Source: Corynebacterium glyciniphilum AJ 3170 (GTDB lineage Bacteria; Actinomycetota; Actinomycetes; Mycobacteriales; Mycobacteriaceae). Taken from it: 64,000 nt of DNA. Below are positions 50,562 to 59,640 of the stretch, piece after piece; position 1 is the stretch's first letter, and the number at the start of each line of letters is the position of its first letter. The stretch is from assembly GCF_007673095.1 (NCBI RefSeq), contig NZ_VDYZ01000008.1, positions 62,001 through 126,000 on the forward strand. The letters run 5' to 3'. The notes beneath the pieces are model-generated. The model saw only the letters and a list, made by a program, of their open reading frames with translations, was not told where the DNA came from and did not search any database. A program made the position numbers and the translations under genes.

Positions 50562-52088
50562 ATGGACGACGACATCCCCCTGCGCTGGCTCCGGGCCCAG
50601 CGCGCACTGGACTTACGGCCGATTGTTGGTACAGGTGATCCAGAGGCGGTCTTCTCGGTCATCCAGCCGACCGAGCTGGTCGACCCCCGGGAGTTCCTGC
50701 AGCCCCGGGCGGTGGTGCTGACTGTCGGCGTGGCGCTCGCCCGGGAGACCTCGTCCCGGCCGACAGACGATGAGCCGGACGACGATCCGTTCCCCGCCTA
50801 CGTCGACCGTCTCGCCCAGGCCGAGGTGACTGCCATCGGTTTCGGGACCGGACTGTTCTTCCCCACGGTCCCGGACTCCCTGGTCCAGGCGGCGCGGCGG
50901 CGCGGTATCGCGGTGTTCGAGATCCCGCGTCACACGGCGTTCATCTCGATCCTCAACACCGTGACGGAGGAGCGCGCCCGCCGCAGCCGCCGCGAACAGG
51001 AGGGGCTGGTTGTCGCCCAGGAGAAGCTGAGCGCCGCCGCCGTACGTGGCGGTCTCGACGAACTCCTGACGACCGCCGCCCGCCAGCTGGACGCCGCCGT
51101 GGCCGTCACAGACAGTGACGGCCGACTGCACGGGAGCCACGACCGTACGGGGCGGTCGGCGGTGGCCGTCGCCCGTGAACAACGCGCCAGTGGTGCCGAC
51201 GATTCAGGCGGACTGTGGCGGATCACCCAGCGCATGACCCCGCAGGGATCCCGGTTCCATCTCATCACCATGGTCGCCGACCATCCGTTCAGTCCACACG
51301 ACAGGTCGGTGATCAAGCATGCTGCCGGTCTCGCGGACATCCTGCTCCAGCGTCCTGCGTACCTGCGCCGCAGCCGCACCGGGCTGAACTCCCTGGCTCT
51401 CCAGCTGTTGCTGGGGTTGGACGGCGGGAATCAGTCGATGGGACGGGTGCTTGATGAAGCATCGGACGGCGAAGGGCTGGTCCGCCCGACGGTCGTGGCG
51501 ACGGACCGCCGCGCCGACCTGGACCGGGCCGTCACCGCAGCGGACCGGGCGGCGTCCCGCACCGGCCGCCACCTCTTCGTCACTGACCTGCCGGGCACGT
51601 CCCTGGATACCGCGAGTGCGCTGTTCCTGTTCCGGGGGACGCGGGCGGTGGACGCCATCGCAGCAGCGTTCGGCGACAGTGCGTCCCGGTTACGTATCGC
51701 GGTCGGGGAACCCATGACCTGGAACAGTGTGACCCTGGAGCGTGTGCAGCGGTTGGAGACAGCCGCACGGGCGCTGACGCCGGGGACCCACGTCGGTCCG
51801 TACGAGGCGGGGACGGACTGGCTGGAGCAGCCGGACGTCCGGGCCGCACTGGACCAGCGGGCCGCGGAGACCATCGACCGGCTGGCCTCGGCCGAGGACG
51901 GGCTGCAGGCCACGCTGGCGACCTGGCTGCGTAGCGGGTGCCGGGTGGCCACAACCGCAGAGGTTCTGGGGGTCCACCGGCATACGGTGCGGTCACGCCT
52001 GGACCGTATCGCGACGATCTGCGAAGTGGACCTGGACGACCCGGTCGTCCGCGCCGAGCTGCTGCTGGTGTCGGTGACGCGTCGGTGA
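50562..52088 (+). CDS. PucR-family transcriptional regulator, probable GABA catabolism activator
   Basis: 508 residues. The N-terminal purine-catabolism-regulator (PucR) domain spans about residues 1-125 (LRWLRAQRALDLRPIVGTGD). A GAF-like middle follows (residues 170-290). The C-terminal PucR HTH is SGCRVATTAEVLGVHRHTVR then SRLDRIATICEVDL. PucR-type regulators upstream of gabTD in actinobacteria (GabR of C. glutamicum is one) respond to GABA. Divergent placement supports control of gabTD. The frame is open upstream, but the ATG at 50562 begins the conserved domain. Confidence 0.88.
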   Translation: MDDDIPLRWLRAQRALDLRPIVGTGDPEAVFSVIQPTELVDPREFLQPRAVVLTVGVALARETSSRPTDDEPDDDPFPAYVDRLAQAEVTAIGFGTGLFFPTVPDSLVQAARRRGIAVFEIPRHTAFISILNTVTEERARRSRREQEGLVVAQEKLSAAAVRGGLDELLTTAARQLDAAVAVTDSDGRLHGSHDRTGRSAVAVAREQRASGADDSGGLWRITQRMTPQGSRFHLITMVADHPFSPHDRSVIKHAAGLADILLQRPAYLRRSRTGLNSLALQLLLGLDGGNQSMGRVLDEASDGEGLVRPTVVATDRRADLDRAVTAADRAASRTGRHLFVTDLPGTSLDTASALFLFRGTRAVDAIAAAFGDSASRLRIAVGEPMTWNSVTLERVQRLETAARALTPGTHVGPYEAGTDWLEQPDVRAALDQRAAETIDRLASAEDGLQATLATWLRSGCRVATTAEVLGVHRHTVRSRLDRIATICEVDLDDPVVRAELLLVSVTRR

Positions 52089-52137
52089 GCGGTCCGGCTT
52101 ATGAGGCATCGCCCGTGATGCGACAGTGAAGCGCGGC

Positions 52138-53868
52138 CTACCGCCCGGCGTCGAGCCGGTCAAGGTGTGTCGGAGCGAAGAGATCAAGTACTGCGGGCAG
52201 GACGATGACGTGAGGCTCCCTGGTCGCCAATGCCCGGGCAACGGCGTGAGGCGCGTCCTCCATCGTCGTTGTCTCTGCAGCTACACCGAATGACTCTGCC
52301 AGACGTACGTAGTCTGGCCGGGTCAATTCCGTTGCCGTGGCTGCGCCGAAGGCATCCTCCATGTATTCGCGGAGGATCCCGTAACCACCGTCGTCGACGA
52401 TAAGCCAGACAACGGGAAGTTTCTCCTGGGCGGCAACCGCCAGTTCGGCGATGCCGTAGAGTGCGCCTCCGTCCCCTGAGACTGCAAGAACGGACGAGGA
52501 TTCGCCGGCCTGCCGGTGTCCGAACGCAGCCCCGAGTGCGGCAGGTAGTGCGTAGCCCAGTCCCCCCGCTCCCTGGGCAGAGGCGAACTCGTCATCACGG
52601 ACATCCCATGCCGACCATGCCCAGTAGGCCAGAACCGTCATATCCCAGAAGACCCGTGTGTTGTCGGGGACGGCATCACGGAGACCGGAGATCAACGTCC
52701 GTTCCTTGTCCAGCCCTTGACCGGAGAGCCGGGCAGACACCGTCTCCAACAACGCAGTGATCCGTCGGACCGCGATGTCGCGTCGTCGGCCGTCAGAGGT
52801 GCGCCCCCGTGCATCGAGCAGGTCGTCAAGCAGTGCCAGGGTCACGCGTGCATCAGCGTGGATGCCGATACCCGCGTGGTTGGAGCCGAGCTTACCGAGA
52901 TCAGCCTCGACCTGGATGACCGTTCCATGAGGCGCGAGGGTGTGGTAGTTGCTGGACAGCTCACCGACGCCGCTGCCGACAATAAGTAGGACATCTGCAT
53001 CCTCGAGGAACTCCGTCGTTGCGATGTCCTCGATCCAGGACCGCGCTGATAGAGGGTGCTCCCACGGTAGGGCGCTTTTCCCACCGACTGTGGTGACCAC
53101 CGGCGCGTCGAGACGCTCCGCCAGGGCGGCAAGTTCGTTCTCCGCCCCTGCCCGGACGACGCCTCCGCCTGCGTAAATGACGGGACGCTCAGCTCCATCC
53201 AGGACGGTAGCGGCGTACTCGACGATTTCCGTGACAGGGCTGGGCGGCTCAGCTGTGGCGCGTTCCGCGACGTCTCTACCGGTGATCGGGGGAACGGCTG
53301 CGTCAGCGTCTTCCAGAAGGATGTCCTGCGAGACCTCGACCAGCACCGGCCCATTCGGAGCAGTGTCCGCGATCCGCCACGCGTCCGCGAGGGCCGTCGG
53401 AATCTGGCTGATGGACCGCACTGTGACGACGTGTTTGACCACCCCACGGAACGAGTCCGACTGCATCGGCAGTTCATGCAGATAGCCGTGCCTTCCTCCA
53501 CCGAGTCCCGCCACAGGAACCTGCGCGCTGAGGGCGAGAACCGGAATCGACGATGCTGCAGCCTCCTGGAGTGCGGCGAGCGAGGTCAGGGCCCCGGGGC
53601 CGGTGGACAACAGCAAGGGCGCTACAGTGCCCGAGACCCGGGCAAACCCGTCCGCCATGAATCCGGCGTTGTTTTCGATCCTCGCTCCGAGATACGGGAG
53701 CTCGGAGCGGCGCAGTGCGTCGAAGAGGCCGAGTGCGTGCTGACCCGGCAGCCCGACGACGCCACGGGCCCCGAGTGACGCCAGCGTCTCGAGCACCACG
53801 TCCCCGCCGATGCGGCGACCCGGGCGGGTGCTGGTCTGGTCCGGTTGGTCGGTCGATCCATCTGTCAT
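52138..53868 (-). CDS. Thiamine diphosphate-dependent decarboxylase, possibly 2-ketoarginine decarboxylase-like
   Basis: 576 residues of the POX/ALS family. The catalytic Glu is in ARIENNAGFMADGFARVSG near residue 63, ThDP motif SGDGGALYGIAELAVAAQE near residue 470 with VDDGGYG closing it, where Asp replaces the usual Asn. HGYLHELPMQ near residue 125 resembles AruI (5-guanidino-2-oxopentanoate decarboxylase). In a polyamine/GABA cluster, that activity would convert a deaminated basic amino acid to an aminoaldehyde heading for GABA; this is inference. It follows the FAD oxidase gene by 185 bases. Confidence 0.75.
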   Translation of the reverse strand: MTDGSTDQPDQTSTRPGRRIGGDVVLETLASLGARGVVGLPGQHALGLFDALRRSELPYLGARIENNAGFMADGFARVSGTVAPLLLSTGPGALTSLAALQEAAASSIPVLALSAQVPVAGLGGGRHGYLHELPMQSDSFRGVVKHVVTVRSISQIPTALADAWRIADTAPNGPVLVEVSQDILLEDADAAVPPITGRDVAERATAEPPSPVTEIVEYAATVLDGAERPVIYAGGGVVRAGAENELAALAERLDAPVVTTVGGKSALPWEHPLSARSWIEDIATTEFLEDADVLLIVGSGVGELSSNYHTLAPHGTVIQVEADLGKLGSNHAGIGIHADARVTLALLDDLLDARGRTSDGRRRDIAVRRITALLETVSARLSGQGLDKERTLISGLRDAVPDNTRVFWDMTVLAYWAWSAWDVRDDEFASAQGAGGLGYALPAALGAAFGHRQAGESSSVLAVSGDGGALYGIAELAVAAQEKLPVVWLIVDDGGYGILREYMEDAFGAATATELTRPDYVRLAESFGVAAETTTMEDAPHAVARALATREPHVIVLPAVLDLFAPTHLDRLDAGR

Positions 53869-54053
53869 GATTCCTCCACTGGGACGTTTCGCTTGTGCGG
53901 CACTCCTTGGACGAGCGTGCCCTCCGTGTGAGATACAGGGACTGTGACGCTGCGGGTCCCAGGCTAACGTGGCATCACCTGCGCATCCTGGGTAGAGGCC
54001 TCGACGCCTCCATAATCTTCCTCGGGGCATGCGTCGATGTCAGGTCGCCCCCC

Positions 54054-55463
54054 TCAGCTGTCGAATCCCATCTTCAGCCGGTCCATCACCTTGAGGAACA
54101 GCCCGCGTCTCCCTTCGTTCTCATCGGCGCGAATCAACGCCTTCGTCATCATCTGAACACCCAGCCACGCTGCAGGCTCCGGCGGGAAAGGCTTCGGCAT
54201 CTTACGCACCATGTCCAGCTGCGTCAGCTCAGTAGGCTGTCCTCCGAGCAGATCGAGCATCACCCGCCCTGCGAATCGGGATGCACCGACACCAAGGCCG
54301 GTGAACCCGGCGGTGTAAGCCACGCGCCCGCCGTAGCCGGTCGTGAAGAAAGGGAAGAACCGTGAGCAGGTGTCGATCGCTCCGCCCCATTTGTGGGTGA
54401 AGATCACTCCCCCGTCGACACCGTCCGCGGACTCCCCGTCGAGCTGCGGAAACATCTCGTAGAACTGGCGGGCCAGTGTCTCAAAAGTCTCGGGGCGCTG
54501 GTCGTACTTCGGTAGGACGCGCTTGCCGAAGTGATACACCGCATCCCATCCACCCCAGAGGATGCGGTTGTCAGCAGTGAGACGGAAATAGTGGAAACGA
54601 TTGGTCACATCGTCGAGGCCTTCCCGGTGACGCCACCCGATAGCATCCATCTGTGCATCGGTGAGCGGCTCAGTCATCAGCGCATAGTCGTATACCGGAA
54701 CGGTATGGAACGTGGTCTTCTTCAGCAGTGTCGGGAAGACATTGGTCGCGAGTGCTATGCGGTGCGCAGTGACAGACCCCTGATCGGTGTCGACGATCAT
54801 GCCATCCGTATCCTGCCTCAGGTCCCGAACCAGGGAGTGCTCGTGGATCCGCACTCCTCGCTCCAGCAGAACCCGACGTAGCTCCCAGCATAGTTTCGCC
54901 GGATTGATCATGGCGTTGTTGCGTTCATCGAGTAGGCCACCGAGCGCGCCGGCAGGACGGATGTGATCACGGAGCTCCTCGGCGTCAAGCCAGCGGTAGC
55001 CATTGCCCGGGTCGTGCTCCGCTTCGAGTTCCCTGACCTGCCACGGTTCGAATGCGATGGAAAGCTCGCCGGTGCGCTCGAAGTCGCAGTCGAGACCGAG
55101 ACGCTCGACGGTCTCCTGGATTCCGTCGAGGTTACGCAGCCCGAGTTCAGCGAGCCGGTCATTCTCGTCAGGCAGGTGGTGTGCGCCGTTGTCGTAGCCG
55201 TGAGTGAGGCTGGCGGAGCAGAATCCACCGTTACGTCCGGACGCGGCCCAACCAATCTCGGTGCCTTCGAGCAGGACGATACTGCGGTCGGGATCGTCTT
55301 CGACGGCCTGCAGGGCCGTCCACAGGCCCGTGAATCCGCCACCGACTATGACGAGATCGGCGGTGGTGTGCCCGCGCAACGCGGGCTGCGGGTCGGGACG
55401 TTCCGGGTTGTCCAGCCAGTACGGCGTGGTGGAGGCGTCCCTGAGTGCGTCGGCGATGTTCAT
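54054..55463 (-). CDS. FAD-dependent amine oxidoreductase (PuuB/DAO type)
   Basis: 469 residues. ADLVIVGGGFTGLWTALQA near residue 35 binds FAD, IGWAASGRNGGFCSA follows near residue 73 and GYGGRVAYTAGFTGLGVGAS near residue 375, the signature of gamma-glutamylputrescine oxidase-like enzymes. It probably oxidises a polyamine or basic amino acid to an aldehyde or oxoacid with H2O2 release. It lies directly after the importer genes (32 bases from potC) and before the ThDP decarboxylase. Confidence 0.85.
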   Translation of the reverse strand: MNIADALRDASTTPYWLDNPERPDPQPALRGHTTADLVIVGGGFTGLWTALQAVEDDPDRSIVLLEGTEIGWAASGRNGGFCSASLTHGYDNGAHHLPDENDRLAELGLRNLDGIQETVERLGLDCDFERTGELSIAFEPWQVRELEAEHDPGNGYRWLDAEELRDHIRPAGALGGLLDERNNAMINPAKLCWELRRVLLERGVRIHEHSLVRDLRQDTDGMIVDTDQGSVTAHRIALATNVFPTLLKKTTFHTVPVYDYALMTEPLTDAQMDAIGWRHREGLDDVTNRFHYFRLTADNRILWGGWDAVYHFGKRVLPKYDQRPETFETLARQFYEMFPQLDGESADGVDGGVIFTHKWGGAIDTCSRFFPFFTTGYGGRVAYTAGFTGLGVGASRFAGRVMLDLLGGQPTELTQLDMVRKMPKPFPPEPAAWLGVQMMTKALIRADENEGRRGLFLKVMDRLKMGFDS

Positions 55464-55495
55464 TGTGTTCCTTTCGACGTCGGGTCAGCTGCAGG

Positions 55496-56356
55496 TCAGC
55501 TGCCTGCCATGGTCTTGACGATGCCGGATGCGGATTCGCCGGTCTTCTTGAGCACCAGTCCCACCATCGCCAACGCGAACAGGGTGAGGACCAACATGAT
55601 CGTGGACATCGCCGCCACTTCGGGACGCAGTGCCACGCGGACGGAGGCGAAGATGTACACCGGCCAGGGGGTGTAGCCAGGCTGTTGGACGAAACTGGAC
55701 AGGATGGTGTTGTCGAGGCTCAGGGTGAATGCCATCAGCGCACCGGCGAAGATGCCGGGGGCTGCGATGGGCAGGGTTATGTCGCGGAACCGGTGCCAGG
55801 CGTTTGCTCCGAGGTCTGCACCTGCTTCCTCCAATGCCTTGTCTACGGTGCCCATCCTGGCACGGATGATGAAAGTCACTACCGCAAGTGAAAACATGGC
55901 GTGGCTGATGATCAGCCGGACAAGGCCGTTGTTGGCCGGGCCGAACCCGAAGTCGACTCCAAGGGTGACGAACCATGGGAGGAAGGAAATGCCGTCGACA
56001 ATCTCCGGGGTTATCAGGGTGAGCGCAAGCAACCCGGTGAGCCCTGCGGCCCACCACGAACCCTTCTTCGCCCGTGCCAGTGCGACACCGCCGACAGTAC
56101 CGAGGACGGTGGCAAGCAATGCGGAACCGACGGCGGCCTGGAGACTTGTGATCACCGAGTTGACGATGACGTCGTTGTTGACGGCGTCAATATAGGCGCT
56201 GAATCCGAAACCCTGCCAGCTGGACAGGATACGTCCGGTATTGAACGAGTAGACGACTATGACAAGGATCGGGGTGAACAGGAACAGGAAGACCAGAACT
56301 CCCCACACGTGGAAGATGGTGTTGGTCAGCGTGCGGCGATTGCGTCGGACGGCCAT
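55496..56356 (-). CDS. potC: Polyamine ABC transporter permease (PotC-like)
   Basis: 286 residues, six membrane helices. The EAA loop is EEAGADLGANAWHRFRDITL followed by PIAAPGIFAGALMAFTLSLD, as in PotC/PotI. The N-terminus RRTLTNTIFHVWGVLVFLFL is a signal anchor. It starts three bases after the potB stop. The transporter substrate is inferred as putrescine/spermidine from family and neighbours. Confidence 0.88.
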   Translation of the reverse strand: MAVRRNRRTLTNTIFHVWGVLVFLFLFTPILVIVVYSFNTGRILSSWQGFGFSAYIDAVNNDVIVNSVITSLQAAVGSALLATVLGTVGGVALARAKKGSWWAAGLTGLLALTLITPEIVDGISFLPWFVTLGVDFGFGPANNGLVRLIISHAMFSLAVVTFIIRARMGTVDKALEEAGADLGANAWHRFRDITLPIAAPGIFAGALMAFTLSLDNTILSSFVQQPGYTPWPVYIFASVRVALRPEVAAMSTIMLVLTLFALAMVGLVLKKTGESASGIVKTMAGS

Positions 56357-56359
56357 GGC

Positions 56360-57289
56360 TCAAACTCCTTCTTGTGTGGCGGGAACGCAGGACGGCTCCC
56401 CCAGATCAATGCGCGTCACCCGGTCTGTGATGCGCCGGATGATCCACATCCCCAGCCCGACGATGACGATGACGAGCATGGTCGCCAGGATCAGCACTAC
56501 TGCCATCGCAGAGCCCAGAGCCCAGTTCTGGGCGGTATTGAACTGGTTGGCGATAACCTGCCCGATCATGGAGCCGCTGGCTCCTCCGAGCACGGTCGAC
56601 GTCACGTAGTCACCGGTCAGCGGTACGAATACAAGCAGACAGCCGCTCACGATTCCGGGCATGGCCAACGGCAGGGTCACAGTGAAGAACGTCATGATTC
56701 TGCCTGCACCGAGATCGTGGCCTGCCTCGCGCAGCGCAGGGCCTGCAGTGTCGATGGCAACGAACAGCGGCATGATCATCAGTGGCAGGTAGTTGTAAAC
56801 CACACCGATCTGCACGGCGATGCGGGTGTAGAGAATATCGAGCGGGCTTCCGGTCAGGTTCATATTGGTCAGTGCCTCAGAAAGAAAACCCTCAGGGGAC
56901 AGGATGACCTGCCAGCCCAGGGTCCGGACCAGGAAATTCGTCCAGAAAGGAACCATCACCAAGGCCAGCATCAGTCCCCGCCACTTCGCAGGGACCTTCA
57001 CCGCCAGCCAGTAGGCGAAAGGTACGGAAATCAACAGACACAGGAGCGTGCCGAGGATCGAGATCTGGAGGGTGGCGCCGAAAGTGGACAGGAAGGTCCC
57101 GGTCAGCGCCTCGCCGAAACGACCGAAGGACAGGTCGTCCATGGAGACGGTGGTGAATTCGTCCGGCTTGGAGCCGAAACTGTATGCCAGCACCATGACT
57201 ACCGGAATAATGAAGAAGAACACGGCGTAAGCCCATGTGGGGAAGGCCAGCGCGCCGGGGCCCATGATCCGTGCAGCGAGTTTTCTCAT
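56360..57289 (-). CDS. potB: Polyamine ABC transporter permease (PotB-like)
   Basis: 309 residues with about six membrane helices. The EAA motif is REAGHDLGAGRIMTFFTVTL followed by PLAMPGIVSGCLLVFVPLTG, and the loop GFLSEALTNMNLTGSPLDIL between helices is typical of PotB/PotH. It lies between potD (22 bases upstream) and potC. Confidence 0.88.
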   Translation of the reverse strand: MRKLAARIMGPGALAFPTWAYAVFFFIIPVVMVLAYSFGSKPDEFTTVSMDDLSFGRFGEALTGTFLSTFGATLQISILGTLLCLLISVPFAYWLAVKVPAKWRGLMLALVMVPFWTNFLVRTLGWQVILSPEGFLSEALTNMNLTGSPLDILYTRIAVQIGVVYNYLPLMIMPLFVAIDTAGPALREAGHDLGAGRIMTFFTVTLPLAMPGIVSGCLLVFVPLTGDYVTSTVLGGASGSMIGQVIANQFNTAQNWALGSAMAVVLILATMLVIVIVGLGMWIIRRITDRVTRIDLGEPSCVPATQEGV

Positions 57290-57311
57290 CAGTTCGTCCT
57301 CTCAGTTATCG

Positions 57312-58466
57312 CTACACGCCACTGCGGGCCTGAGCGTCGGTCATGATGCGGGTGCGCTGCTGCATTCCCCGGTATTCGGAGGCCGTCAGCCGGTCGAGTA
57401 CATCCTGCCCCGGGAAGATGAGGTCAGGGCGCTCAAATTCGGCTTCTACCGCGTCGTCAAGGAAGAGCTTCGACCCGGTGGGATAACCGATATAGTCGGT
57501 TTCGGCAGGGGCTTGTTCAGGCGCGATGATCCAGTCGATGAAACGGTGAGCAGCGTCAGGGTGAGGTGCGGCGGTTGCGATGCACCAGTTGTCGGTCCAC
57601 AGGTTGGCGGTAGGTGTAGGGAACACGAACCCCCACCGGTCAGGATCCGAGGCATCGAGTATGCCCTGACGGGCATCACCGTTGAACGCCTGCATGAGGC
57701 TGAACGCCCCCTGACTCATGGCGGTAGCTGCGTTGCCGACGTAAGCGCGTACATGTGGGGCGAGCTCATCGACAACGATGTCGCGGGCTCTGGCAAGATC
57801 GGCCGCATCTTCGGTGTTCATATCGATACCGAGGTGTCCGAGAGCGACAGAGGAAACCTCCCAGGCATCCTCGAGCAGCGAGGTCCTTCCAGACGCTTCC
57901 CCGGTGGCAAGGGCGAGGAAGTCGCTCCAGCTGCGGTACGTGCCGGTGTGCACGGTTCTGTCATAGACGAACCCGGTGGTGCCCCATGCCTTCGTCACTG
58001 AGTACCTGTTTCCCCTGTCGTAGCTGAGGTCCATGAAGTTCGCGTCCATGGTGGAGATATTGGGGATCAGTGAATGGTCGAGAGGCTGTATGAGCTGATG
58101 GTCAACCATCTGGGGGATCATCAGACCCGTCGGCACCACGATGTCGTAGCCGGAGGTCCCCCGGGACGCTGCAATCTTCGCGATCATCTCCTCATTGGAG
58201 CCGAACGCATCCGCCTGAATGACAGTGCCGAACTCGTCTTTGAACTGCTGAAACAACGCCGGGTCATCGTAGTCGCCCCAGGAGTAGATGTTGAGCCGGT
58301 CCTCCAGTGAACCATCTGGAGCGACGTTGGACGCGACTTTCCCGGACCCCTGCCCGCAGCCGGTGAGCAGGGCGGCACCGGAGACCGCCATGCCTATCAG
58401 GACGCTACGGCGCGTGAGTTTCGCGACGGTTGCCGGGCCGCCAAGGATGCGGACATCGGAATCCAT
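57312..58466 (-). CDS. potD: Polyamine ABC transporter substrate-binding lipoprotein (PotD-like)
   Basis: 384 residues. The signal LTRRSVLIGMAVSGAALLTG then Cys combines a twin-arginine motif with a lipobox. The mature domain has LNIYSWGDYDDPALFQQF and YDIVVPTGLMIPQMVDHQLI, both typical of PotD/PotF, and NWCIATAAPHPDAAHRFIDW near residue 305. The ATG at 58466 has GGAGGAG upstream and follows the potA stop by one base. The order potA-potD-potB-potC differs from the enteric order potABCD. Confidence 0.88.
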   Translation of the reverse strand: MDSDVRILGGPATVAKLTRRSVLIGMAVSGAALLTGCGQGSGKVASNVAPDGSLEDRLNIYSWGDYDDPALFQQFKDEFGTVIQADAFGSNEEMIAKIAASRGTSGYDIVVPTGLMIPQMVDHQLIQPLDHSLIPNISTMDANFMDLSYDRGNRYSVTKAWGTTGFVYDRTVHTGTYRSWSDFLALATGEASGRTSLLEDAWEVSSVALGHLGIDMNTEDAADLARARDIVVDELAPHVRAYVGNAATAMSQGAFSLMQAFNGDARQGILDASDPDRWGFVFPTPTANLWTDNWCIATAAPHPDAAHRFIDWIIAPEQAPAETDYIGYPTGSKLFLDDAVEAEFERPDLIFPGQDVLDRLTASEYRGMQQRTRIMTDAQARSGV

Positions 58467-58467
58467 G

Positions 58468-59640
58468 TCACTCCTCCGATCCCACAGCGAAGACCTGCAC
58501 GGAGGAGACGGGCCAGGTGATTCTGGCGATGTCCCCTTCGTGGACATCTGGGGCATCGACGCTGGAGACACGGACGAGCATTTCGTGCCCGTCTGACGCC
58601 TGGACGAGGTACTGAACGACATCGCCGAGGAAGGATTCCCCGAGGACCGTCACCGCTCCACTGTTGGGGTCAGGACCGGCAGCTGGCACCGTTCCGGGAG
58701 GTGTAGGTGTGATGCTGATGGCCTCAGGTCGGATAGCTACCTGGACCTCGTCGCCGACGGAAAAGTCCTTGGCCTGCCCCACAGGGGCTTCAATGTGGAT
58801 ACGGTTATTCGACATTCGGATGAGATCATCAATGGCGTCGATGCGGACGTCGTAGAAATTCTGTCGACCGATGAAGCCGGCGACAAAGGCATTGGCGGGG
58901 CTGCCGTAGATCTCCTCTGATTCGCCGAGCTGTTGGACGACACCGTTGTAGAGAACAACGATGCGGTCGCTCATCGCCAACGCCTCTTCCTGATCATGGG
59001 TGACAAAGATAAAGGTCAGGCCGAGCTCGGTATGCAGGCGGATCAGCTCCAACTGCATCTCTTCGCGCAGTTTACGGTCCAGCGCGCTCATCGGCTCGTC
59101 GAGCAACAGGACCCGCGGACGGTTGACCAGGGCTCGGGCCAGAGCGACACGCTGTTGCTGACCGCCGGAGAGCATGTCAGGACGACGCTCAGCGAAACCG
59201 TCCATGCGCACCATCTCCAACGCTTCACGGACGCGCGGACCGATGTCCTTCTTCGGCACTTTGGCGCGCTTGAGCCCGTAGGCGACATTCTCGGCGACAC
59301 TCATGTGGGGGAAGAGTGCATAAGACTGGAAGACGGTGTTGACTGGGCGCTTATGCGCCGGAAGGCTGGTCAGGTCCTCGCCGTCGAGCAGGATCTCGCC
59401 ACCCGAGGGTTCCTCGAATCCGGCGATCATGCGCAGTAGCGTGGTCTTGCCACAACCGGACGGGCCGAGGAGGGCGAGGAACTCGCCATCGCGGACGTCG
59501 AGGTCGAGTTGTTTGATTGCCGCGTGCTCGCCGTAGGACTTCTTCAGCCCACGCAGGGTGATGCGGCCACCGGCAGACTCAGCTGAGTCTGCTGCTAGAG
59601 GTGACGCGACGCGGTCGGCGGGGGTGGTTGGTGTAGTCAC
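58468..59640 (-). CDS. potA: Polyamine ABC transporter ATP-binding protein (PotA-like)
   Basis: 390 residues. ATPase domain: Walker [11 protein letters not shown]-loop [13 protein letters not shown], signature LSGGQQQR, Walker B VLLLDEP, switch FVTHDQEEA. The C-terminal TOBE domain (residues 270-390, [12 protein letters not shown]) is typical of PotA/MalK ATPases. The start GTG at 59640 overlaps the amidohydrolase stop as GTGA, with GAGAGGA six bases upstream. Confidence 0.92.
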   Translation of the reverse strand: MTTPTTPADRVASPLAADSAESAGGRITLRGLKKSYGEHAAIKQLDLDVRDGEFLALLGPSGCGKTTLLRMIAGFEEPSGGEILLDGEDLTSLPAHKRPVNTVFQSYALFPHMSVAENVAYGLKRAKVPKKDIGPRVREALEMVRMDGFAERRPDMLSGGQQQRVALARALVNRPRVLLLDEPMSALDRKLREEMQLELIRLHTELGLTFIFVTHDQEEALAMSDRIVVLYNGVVQQLGESEEIYGSPANAFVAGFIGRQNFYDVRIDAIDDLIRMSNNRIHIEAPVGQAKDFSVGDEVQVAIRPEAISITPTPPGTVPAAGPDPNSGAVTVLGESFLGDVVQYLVQASDGHEMLVRVSSVDAPDVHEGDIARITWPVSSVQVFAVGSEE

